The notes beneath the pieces are model-generated. The model was given only the letters and a program-made list of their open reading frames with translations, was not told where the DNA came from and did not search any database. Position numbers and translations under genes: made by a program. This document shows, in pieces, positions 58,426-64,000 of a DNA stretch of 64,000 nt (positions within the stretch are counted from its first letter, which is position 1; each line of letters starts with the position of its first letter). The stretch spans positions 1,364,001 through 1,428,000 of the forward strand of contig NZ_CP097636.1 of the NCBI RefSeq assembly GCF_023573145.1, read 5' to 3'. This DNA comes from Aquincola tertiaricarbonis (GTDB lineage Bacteria; Pseudomonadota; Gammaproteobacteria; Burkholderiales; Burkholderiaceae_C).

Positions 58426-59379
58426 TCATGCCAGCCCCACGAGGCGGGCCCAGGCGGCAGTGGCTTCGGCCAGCCAGCCTTCGGGGCTGGCGGCGTGCAG
58501 CGGCGGCAGGCCCAGCGCCACTGCCGCCTGCTGCAGCGCCGCCCGCACATCGGCCGGCGTGTCCAGCAGCAGCGGCGCGGCGCCGTTCTGCTTGGACAGT
58601 TTGTGCCCGTCGGCAGCCCGCACCAGCGGCGTGTGCAGGTAGCGCGGCGTGGGCAGGCCCAGCAGCCGCTGCAGGTGGATCTGCCGCGGCGTGTTGTCCG
58701 CCAGGTCTTCGCCGCGCACCACGTCGCTGATGGCCTGCGCCGCGTCGTCCACCACCACCGCCAGCTGGTAGGCCCAGAGGCCATCGGCGCGCCGCACGAC
58801 GATGTCGCCTACCTCGTGCGTCAGGTCCTGCGTGGCCGCGCCCAGCCGGCGGTCTTGCCAGGAGAGGTGCAGCGGCGCTTCATCCGTGCCACAGCGCACC
58901 CGCCAGGCGCGCGCCGGCTTGCCGTGCAGGCCATCGCGGCAAGTGCCGGGGTACACCAGCTCACCAAAGCGCTCCGGCGCATGGCCGGCGGCAGCCAGCG
59001 CCGCTTCGATGGCCTTGCGCGTGCAGCCGCAGGGGTAGGCGGTGCCCGCCGACTGCAGCCGCGCCAGCGCGGCGGCATAGGCGTCGCTGCGCTGCGACTG
59101 CCACAGCGGTGGCTCGTCGCTCACCAGGCCCAGGCGCTGCAGCTGGCCCAGGATGGCCTGGTCGGCACCGGCGATGCAGCGCGGGCCATCCACATCTTCG
59201 ATGCGCACGAGCCACTGGCCGCCGTGGGCGCGGGCGTCCAGCCAACTCGCCAGCGCCGCCACCAGCGAGCCGGCATGCAGCAGCCCGGTGGGCGAAGGCG
59301 CGAAGCGGCCGCGGTAGGGGGCGGAATCGCCGCCCGTGCCTTCGCGGCGGGGGCCGGTGTGGCCGGGCAGGGCGCCCAT
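58426..59379 (-). CDS. gluQ: Glutamyl-Q tRNA(Asp) synthetase
   Basis: GluQ attaches glutamate to queuosine at the wobble position of tRNA(Asp). The 317-residue protein resembles the catalytic core of glutamyl-tRNA synthetase: [16 protein letters not shown] (27-42) for the HIGH region and KLSKQNGA for the KMSKS region. The anticodon-binding domain is absent, as expected. Cys residues in [10 protein letters not shown] fit a zinc site. The longer frame runs into the LysR gene. Confidence 0.93.
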   Translation of the reverse strand: MGALPGHTGPRREGTGGDSAPYRGRFAPSPTGLLHAGSLVAALASWLDARAHGGQWLVRIEDVDGPRCIAGADQAILGQLQRLGLVSDEPPLWQSQRSDAYAAALARLQSAGTAYPCGCTRKAIEAALAAAGHAPERFGELVYPGTCRDGLHGKPARAWRVRCGTDEAPLHLSWQDRRLGAATQDLTHEVGDIVVRRADGLWAYQLAVVVDDAAQAISDVVRGEDLADNTPRQIHLQRLLGLPTPRYLHTPLVRAADGHKLSKQNGAAPLLLDTPADVRAALQQAAVALGLPPLHAASPEGWLAEATAAWARLVGLA

Positions 59380-59381
59380 GC

Positions 59382-60374
59382 TCAATCCACCCGTTGCGGC
59401 AGCCCGGCATGGCGCTCCAGCAGCGCGAGGCGGGTGGCGGGGCTCTCCAGCTGCTGCAGCCACCAGCCCAGCGCCAGGCCTTGCGGGGCCTTCTTGGGCT
59501 GCGGCGCTGCCGCGGTGCGCCAAGCGTAGCCCAGGGTCACCGGGTTGCGGCCCCGCTGCACCTGCTTGGTGACCAGGCGGCCGGCGTTCACATGCTCACG
59601 CACCAGCGGCTCGGGCAGGAAGCCGCAGCCCAGGCAGCGCATCTGCGCCTCGATCTTGGCCTGCGTGCTGGCCACGGTGAACACGTCCTGGCCGGGCAGC
59701 AGGTTCACCGTCAGCGGCGACAGGCGGTGGGCTGAGTCCGCCACGGCCACGGCGCGGTGGCGCACCAGCTCGGCATCGCTGATTGGCTCGGCCATCGTGG
59801 CCAGCGGATGGTGCGGCGCCACGGCAAAGACGAACGGCATCTCACCCAGCGGCCGCAGCTCGATGCCCTGCGGCGGCGACACCCCGCTGCCCACGCCGAT
59901 GGCCAGGTCGGCCTGGCCCGAGACCAGCGCCTCCCAGGTGCCGGCCAGCACCTCGGTGCGCAGCCGCAGCCGGGTGCCGGGCCCGGCCTGCGACTCGTCG
60001 GGGCACATCGCGTAGAAGGCTTCGCACAATTCGAACATCGTCAGCCGCGAGATCACGCCATCCACCGCGATGGTGAGCGACGATTCCCAGCCGGTGGCCA
60101 CGCGCTTGACGCGGTTGGCCACCGCATCCATCTCCGCCAGCAGGCGGCGGCCCTCGTTCAGCAGCTCCTCCCCCGCGGCGGTGAGCCGCGCCTGGCCGGA
60201 GCGGCGGTCGAACAACAGCACGTCCAGTGCGTCTTCCAGCTGGCGCACGCTGTAGGTGAGGGCCGAAGGCACCTTGCCCAGCTCGCGGGCGGCGGCAGCA
60301 AAACTGCCCAGCCGGCCGATGGCATCCATCATCGTCAGGGCATCGGGCGTGAGGGCATGGCGTCGGTCGGACAT
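59382..60374 (-). CDS. LysR family transcriptional regulator
   Basis: The 330-residue protein has an N-terminal winged helix (about residues 10-68, with [19 protein letters not shown] and [14 protein letters not shown]) and a periplasmic-binding-like effector domain. Divergent arrangement with the pirin gene suggests that it controls pirin. The gene ends 2 nt before gluQ starts. The effector is unknown. Confidence 0.93.
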   Translation of the reverse strand: MSDRRHALTPDALTMMDAIGRLGSFAAAARELGKVPSALTYSVRQLEDALDVLLFDRRSGQARLTAAGEELLNEGRRLLAEMDAVANRVKRVATGWESSLTIAVDGVISRLTMFELCEAFYAMCPDESQAGPGTRLRLRTEVLAGTWEALVSGQADLAIGVGSGVSPPQGIELRPLGEMPFVFAVAPHHPLATMAEPISDAELVRHRAVAVADSAHRLSPLTVNLLPGQDVFTVASTQAKIEAQMRCLGCGFLPEPLVREHVNAGRLVTKQVQRGRNPVTLGYAWRTAAAPQPKKAPQGLALGWWLQQLESPATRLALLERHAGLPQRVD

Positions 60375-60388
60375 GCCTTCATCTTATT

Positions 60389-60403
60389 TGAACGAACGCT
60401 TCA
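60389..60403. promoter_or_regulatory. Candidate LysR-type binding site
   Basis: TGAA-N7-TTCA (60389-60403) is an imperfect dyad in the 92-nt gap between the LysR and pirin genes, the usual place for a LysR operator. A weak -10 (TACATT, 60437-60442) and an AAGGAG ribosome site precede pirin. Only the dyad is visible; binding is assumed. Confidence 0.35.
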
Positions 60404-60466
60404 CCGGTCTTCGCTTCCGGCCTGGCTGCCGGCTCCTACATTGGATTCACACAAGGAGTACCCAAC

Positions 60467-61189
60467 ATGATCACCCTGCGCAAGAGCGAAGACCGCGGAT
60501 ATGCCGACCATGGCTGGCTGAAGAGCTACCACAGCTTCTCGTTCGCCGACTACCACGACCCCAAGCACATGGGTTGGGGCAACCTGCGGGTCATCAACGA
60601 GGACCGCGTGGCGGCGGGCACCGGTTTCGGCACCCACGGCCACCGTGACATGGAAATCGTCAGCTACGTGCTGGACGGTGCGCTGGCCCACCAGGACAGC
60701 ATGGGCAACGGCACTGCAGGCAGCGCCAACAGCGGCGTCATCCGCCCGGGCGACGTGCAGCGCATGACGGCCGGCACCGGCGTGCGGCACAGCGAGTTCA
60801 ACCACTCGAAGGAGGGCGCGACCCACTTCCTGCAGATCTGGATCCTGCCCGAGCAGCGCAACCTAGCGCCGGGCTACGAACAGAAGCACTTCGATGCCGC
60901 CAGCAAGCGCGGCCGGCTGGCGCTGGTGGCGGCGCCCGGCGGCGAGGGCGGGTCGGTGACGCTGAACGCCGATGCCCGCATCCATGCGGGTCTGTTCGAC
61001 GGCGCTGAGCAGGCGACGCTAGCGCTGGACCCGCGTCGGCCGGCCTATGTGCACCTGGCCCGCGGACAGCTGGACGTCAACGGCCAGACGCTGAAGGCCG
61101 GTGATGCCGCCAAGCTGGACGGCGAGGCGCAGCTCACGCTGGCCAACGGCCATGACGCCGAAGTGCTGGTGTTCGAGCTGGCTGCTTGA
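60467..61189 (+). CDS. Pirin family protein (YhhW-like)
   Basis: The 240-residue bicupin starts MITLRKSEDRGYADHGWL. Metal ligands fit His57 and His59 in FGTHGHRDMEIV, and His108 and Glu110 in VRHSEFNHS. Pirins of this YhhW type can act as quercetinases, but the natural substrate is mostly unknown. It is divergent from a LysR regulator, an arrangement that is common for pirins. Confidence 0.94.
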   Translation: MITLRKSEDRGYADHGWLKSYHSFSFADYHDPKHMGWGNLRVINEDRVAAGTGFGTHGHRDMEIVSYVLDGALAHQDSMGNGTAGSANSGVIRPGDVQRMTAGTGVRHSEFNHSKEGATHFLQIWILPEQRNLAPGYEQKHFDAASKRGRLALVAAPGGEGGSVTLNADARIHAGLFDGAEQATLALDPRRPAYVHLARGQLDVNGQTLKAGDAAKLDGEAQLTLANGHDAEVLVFELAA

Positions 61190-61197
61190 GCCATTCC

Positions 61198-61221
61198 CAC
61201 GGTCCGCCCCGGCGGACCGTG
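61198..61221 (+). terminator. Hairpin after pirin
   Basis: A perfect 11-bp stem (CACGGTCCGCC and GGCGGACCGTG) with a CC loop lies 9 nt after the pirin stop. There is no T run, so it is a terminator or stabilising hairpin of moderate confidence. Confidence 0.6.
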
Positions 61222-61296
61222 AACTGGATCACCGTCGTCGGCACGGTGCATCCAACAGTGAGGCGAAAGCCCCACACCTCTGCCGACAGGGGCAAA

Positions 61297-61335
61297 ACCT
61301 AGGGTTTACACTAGGCACCTAGGGTTAGCACTAAG
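61297..61335 (+). repeat. Tandem 19-nt repeats upstream of the DUF3563 gene
   Basis: Two copies, at 61297-61315 (ACCTAGGGTTTACACTAGG) and 61317-61335 (ACCTAGGGTTAGCACTAAG), match at 16 of 19 positions and start exactly 20 nt apart, two helix turns. Each has imperfect inner symmetry (CCTAG with CTAGG). They lie 36 nt before the small gene and may be operator sites for a dimeric regulator. Confidence 0.75.
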
Positions 61336-61370
61336 ACTGACCTACTTGCTGAGTCGAAAGAGAGATAGTA

Positions 61371-61547
61371 ATGAACAAGTTCTTTGAAATGCTCCATGAG
61401 CTCCTGAGTCCGGAACCCCAGGCCGTCGAAGAGGCGTACCTGGCCGAATCGGTCGACATCTACGACCTGGAGCGCCGCATGCGCACCCTGGACGAGCGTC
61501 GCCTGAACCCGCAATGGGGCGGCCTGCTGTCGCACGGCACGGCCTGA
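61371..61547 (+). CDS. DUF3563 family small protein
   Basis: The 58-residue protein reads MNKFFEMLHELLSPEPQ, then EEAYLAESVDIYDLERRMR, then DERRLNPQWGG. The AYLAESVDIYDLERRMR stretch is the hallmark of DUF3563, a small protein family common in Burkholderiales with unknown function. The ATG follows AGAGAGATAGTA. It is short enough to be missed by gene finders, and sits behind tandem repeats that may control it. Confidence 0.85.
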   Translation: MNKFFEMLHELLSPEPQAVEEAYLAESVDIYDLERRMRTLDERRLNPQWGGLLSHGTA

Positions 61548-61557
61548 TCGCCGGTTC

Positions 61558-62529
61558 TCACAAGCCCAGGAAGGTCTTCGCCGCGGCCCAGGCGCCGGGC
61601 GTGTCGTCCTCCTGAGGCAGGTGGCCTGCCTCCGGCAGGCGCACCAGATCGGCGTGCGGGATGCGCGCCTTCAGGCGGTCGGCCAAGTCGGCCGGTAGCC
61701 AGCGGTCCTGCTGGCCCCACACGATGCGCACCGGCACCGCGGGCGTCTGCCAGGCGGCGGCGGTCGATGCATCGGGCCACTGCAGCAGCTGCTCATGCAG
61801 CGCCCGGCGATTGCCCTCGCGCAGCAGCAGCTCGAAGCTGCGGTCCACCTCGGCCTGCGACGGTGGCGTGGCCGGCGCGCGCAGGAACTGCTGTTGCGCC
61901 TGCATCAGCCCGTGCGGCAGCAGCGATTCGCTGAGCCAGTGCAGCACCGGCAGCCGTGCCACCAGAAATGCCGGCGGCGGCTGCACCGGCTGCCACGGCA
62001 GCCCGGTGGGGTTGAGCAGCAGCAGCCGCTCCACCCGCGCCGGCGCCAGGCTGGCCACCTGCAGCGCCACCTCGCCCCCCAGCCCATTGCCCACCAGCTG
62101 CACCCGTGGCAGCTTGAGCTGGTCCATCACCGCCAGCACCAGCCGTGCGCTGGTGGTGGGCCGGTAGTCGGCCTGCGGTTGCGGCCCGGTGAGGCCGGCG
62201 CCGGGCAGGTCCAGGCTGATCACCCGCCGCTGGCGCGCCAGCCGTGGCGCCCAGGCCTGCCAGGTGTGCAGGCTGCTGCCCACGTCGTGCAGCAGCAGCA
62301 CCGGCAGCGGGTCCTGTGCATTGCCTTCATCGCGCAGGTGCAGCAACTGCTCACCCAGTTCGAGGAACTGCGACGGCGGCGGCGCCCAGCGCGCCACCAG
62401 GCTTTCAACCGGGCGCTCGGGCGCGCGGCTCAAGGACACCGCCAGCGCGGTGGCGATCAACAGGCCGCCGACCAGGCGCAGCAGCCAGCGGCTGAGGCCG
62501 TCGTCGTCCTCGGCCGCGCGGCGGGTCAC
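61558..62529 (-). CDS. Alpha/beta hydrolase-fold protein lacking the usual Ser nucleophile
   Basis: The 323-residue protein has an N-terminal membrane helix (about residues 14-33) and then an alpha/beta hydrolase domain. The nucleophile elbow reads LVGNGLGGEVAL, so position 149 is Gly (codon GGG) where GNSLGG is expected. Asp275 (GQQDRWLP) and His303 (EAGHLPQ) are in place. The start is a GTG overlapping the trhO stop by 3 nt. Either activity is lost or altered, or the protein has a binding role. Confidence 0.85.
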   Translation of the reverse strand: MTRRAAEDDDGLSRWLLRLVGGLLIATALAVSLSRAPERPVESLVARWAPPPSQFLELGEQLLHLRDEGNAQDPLPVLLLHDVGSSLHTWQAWAPRLARQRRVISLDLPGAGLTGPQPQADYRPTTSARLVLAVMDQLKLPRVQLVGNGLGGEVALQVASLAPARVERLLLLNPTGLPWQPVQPPPAFLVARLPVLHWLSESLLPHGLMQAQQQFLRAPATPPSQAEVDRSFELLLREGNRRALHEQLLQWPDASTAAAWQTPAVPVRIVWGQQDRWLPADLADRLKARIPHADLVRLPEAGHLPQEDDTPGAWAAAKTFLGL

Positions 62530-63305
62530 GGGGCGGCGGTGGCCGCCGAGGCGGCAGGCGCGAGGGTGGCGTCCAGCAGCTCGCGCTCGTCGAACACGAA
62601 GCAGCCGCCCCGCCAGTGCGGCGCACCGTCGGTCTCCTCGAAGTACTTCAGGATGCCGCCTTCCAGCTGGTAGACGTGCTGCACGCCGGCTTCCTGCATG
62701 GCCAGCGCGGCCTTCTCGCAGCGGATGCCGCCGGTGCAGTAGCTCACCACCGTCTTGCCGGCCAGCTCGGCCGCATGGGCCGCCAGGGCCTTCGGAAAGT
62801 CGCTGAAGCGGCGCAGCTCCCAGTCGATGGCGTGCTCGAAGGCGCCGGCCTTCACCTCGAAGGCGTTGCGGGTGTCCAGCATCACCACCGGGCGGCCGTC
62901 GTCGTCGCTGCCCTGGTCCAGCCAGCGGGCCAGGGTGCGCGCCGGCACCGAGGGCGCACGCCGTTCCTCGGGGCGGATGGCGGGCTGGTTCATGCGGATG
63001 ATCTCGCGCTTGACCTTGACCAGCAGCCGCCGGAAAGGCGTCTTTTCGCTGAAGCTTTCCTTGTGTGCCAGGTCGGCGAAACGCGGGTCGGCGCGCAGCT
63101 GCGCGAGCCAGCCGCGCAGGCCTTCGACGGGGCCGGCGACGAACAGGTTGATACCTTCTTCCGCCAGCAGCACGGTGCCCTTGATGCCGAGGCTGGCCGC
63201 GGCTTCATGCAGGCGGTCGCGCAGCACCGGCAGGTCGTCCAGGGTGACGAACTTGTAGGCCGAGGCGTTGAGGATGGAGGGGGTGGAAGGCTGCACGGCG
63301 GGCAT
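62526..63305 (-). CDS. trhO: tRNA uridine(34) hydroxylase TrhO (rhodanese-like)
   Basis: TrhO uses O2 to hydroxylate uridine 34 in tRNA. The 259-residue protein has the N-terminal acylphosphatase-like domain with LAEEGINLFVAGP, the middle EIIRMNQPAIRPEER and the rhodanese domain with catalytic Cys190 in VSYCTGGIRCEKAA. It ends EGGILKYFEETDGAPHWRGG and then an Ala-rich tail. The ATG at 63305 begins MPAVQPSTPS; longer frames run into dnaE. It is translationally coupled to the hydrolase-like gene. Confidence 0.93.
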   Translation of the reverse strand: MPAVQPSTPSILNASAYKFVTLDDLPVLRDRLHEAAASLGIKGTVLLAEEGINLFVAGPVEGLRGWLAQLRADPRFADLAHKESFSEKTPFRRLLVKVKREIIRMNQPAIRPEERRAPSVPARTLARWLDQGSDDDGRPVVMLDTRNAFEVKAGAFEHAIDWELRRFSDFPKALAAHAAELAGKTVVSYCTGGIRCEKAALAMQEAGVQHVYQLEGGILKYFEETDGAPHWRGGCFVFDERELLDATLAPAASAATAAP

Positions 63306-63335
63306 TCTAGGAGGGCCGCTGCCTACAATCCCGCG

Positions 63336-64000
63336 ATGCCTTTTGTCCACCTTCGCATCCATACCGAGTTTTCCGTCGTCGACGGCACCCTGCGCATCGA
63401 CGAGGCGGCCCAGGGCGCCAAGCGGGACGGGCAGGTGGCCCTGGGCATCAGCGACCTGTCCAACCTGTTCGGCACGGTCAAGTTCTATTCGGCCTGCCGC
63501 AAGGCCGGCGTCAAGCCGCTGATCGGCGTGGACGTGTGGATGGAGCCCGAGCCCGGCGAAAAGCAGCCCAGCCGGCTGCTGCTGATCGCGCAGGATGCGC
63601 AGGGTTACCTGAACATCAACCAGCTGCTGTCGCGTGCCTGGACGGGCAACACCCAGCGCGCCCAGGCCTGGGTCAAGTGGGCCTGGCTGCAGGAGTTGTC
63701 GGCGGGGCTGATCGCGCTGTCGGGCGCCGATGCCGGCGCGGTGGGGCAGGCGCTGCTGGCCGGCGACGATGCCCGCGCGGATGCGCTGGCCCAGCGCTTC
63801 TCGGCCGCTTTCCCGGGCCGCTTCTACATCGAGCTGCAACGCGCCGGCCTGCCCACCAACGAGCCGCATGTGCGCGTGGCGGTGCCGCTGGCGGCGCGGC
63901 TGGGGCTGCCGGTGGTGGCCACCCACCCGGTGCAGTTCAACACGGCCGAGGACTACGAGGCGCACGAGGCCCGCGTGTGCATCGCCGAAGGTGAGACGCT
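63336..64000 (+). CDS. dnaE: DNA polymerase III alpha subunit, 5' part only
   Basis: The first 221 codons of dnaE are present and run off the window end. The reading MPFVHLRIHTEFSVVDGTLR opens the PHP domain, followed by ALGISDLSNLFGTVKFYSAC and GVKPLIGVDVWM, and later VVATHPVQFNTAEDYEAHEA. These are typical of the DnaE N-terminus. There is no stop in this frame. It is divergent from trhO with a 30-nt gap. Confidence 0.95.
   Translation, partial: MPFVHLRIHTEFSVVDGTLRIDEAAQGAKRDGQVALGISDLSNLFGTVKFYSACRKAGVKPLIGVDVWMEPEPGEKQPSRLLLIAQDAQGYLNINQLLSRAWTGNTQRAQAWVKWAWLQELSAGLIALSGADAGAVGQALLAGDDARADALAQRFSAAFPGRFYIELQRAGLPTNEPHVRVAVPLAARLGLPVVATHPVQFNTAEDYEAHEARVCIAEGET

Overview
The window is GC-rich chromosomal DNA with densely packed, often overlapping genes, GTG and TTG starts, and gene orders typical of Burkholderiales (Betaproteobacteria): hda-HAD-pcnB-folK-dNK, rpsP-rimM-trmD-rplS, argD-argF beside DUF3579-rpsT-murJ, and ccoNOQP-ccoG. 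DUF3563, DUF3579 and the tct system fit the same order. A Rubrivivax/Leptothrix/Ideonella-like member is my best guess; no rRNA or tRNA is present to settle it.

Layout. 1-7.6 kb: a complete cbb3-type (high O2 affinity) cytochrome oxidase locus on the minus strand, reading ccoI-ccoS then ccoN-ccoO-ccoQ-ccoP-ccoG-fixH-small membrane protein. A textbook FNR/ANR box stands in front of ccoN at class II spacing. 7.7-9.5 kb: one 577-residue protein of unknown function. 9.6-14.2 kb: argG, a 24-bp perfect palindrome, and a divergent operon encoding an HTH-cupin-methyltransferase fusion plus the AzlC/AzlD amino-acid exporter. 14.3-18.1 kb: an alpha/beta hydrolase and a ybhN-clsB-ybhP-like phospholipid cluster. 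18.2-21.8 kb: two related L,D-transpeptidase-like proteins, a low-complexity secreted protein, a small helical protein and a DsbA-family oxidoreductase. 21.8-25.8 kb: a QseBC-like two-component system, a large inverted-repeat element and a DegP-type protease. 25.9-32 kb: a MATE exporter, TctA-TctB with the divergent regulators TctD-TctE, and an esterase. 32.5-37 kb: an OmpA-like protein, a chemoreceptor, argF and argD. 37-46.5 kb: DUF3579, rpsT, murJ, a SirB1-like protein, the hda operon and a DUF47-Pit phosphate pair. 46.5-54.4 kb: a TM2 protein, a GNAT acetyltransferase, the rpsP operon, NudL, a CobD-like protein, rsgA, an M48 protease and orn. 54.4-58.4 kb: a DEAD-box helicase whose terminator is followed immediately by a group II intron, then an FKBP isomerase. 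58.4-64 kb: gluQ, a LysR-pirin pair, a DUF3563 gene behind tandem repeats, an alpha/beta hydrolase without the usual nucleophile, trhO, and the first third-of-a-kilobase-scale piece of dnaE (PHP domain) cut by the window end.

Most of the window is core metabolism. The parts that stand out are the HTH-cupin-methyltransferase fusion with its exporter, the 577-residue orphan, the group II intron that separates the FKBP gene from a shared bidirectional terminator, and three kinds of intergenic repeat (an 84-nt inverted pair, a dispersed ~75-nt pair at gene ends, and a 20-bp-period tandem repeat). I saw no CRISPR array, prophage, tRNA or rRNA. I found no clear multi-gene system that is wholly undescribed; the best candidates are given as findings. 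All coordinates come from reading the sequence by eye; no database search was possible.
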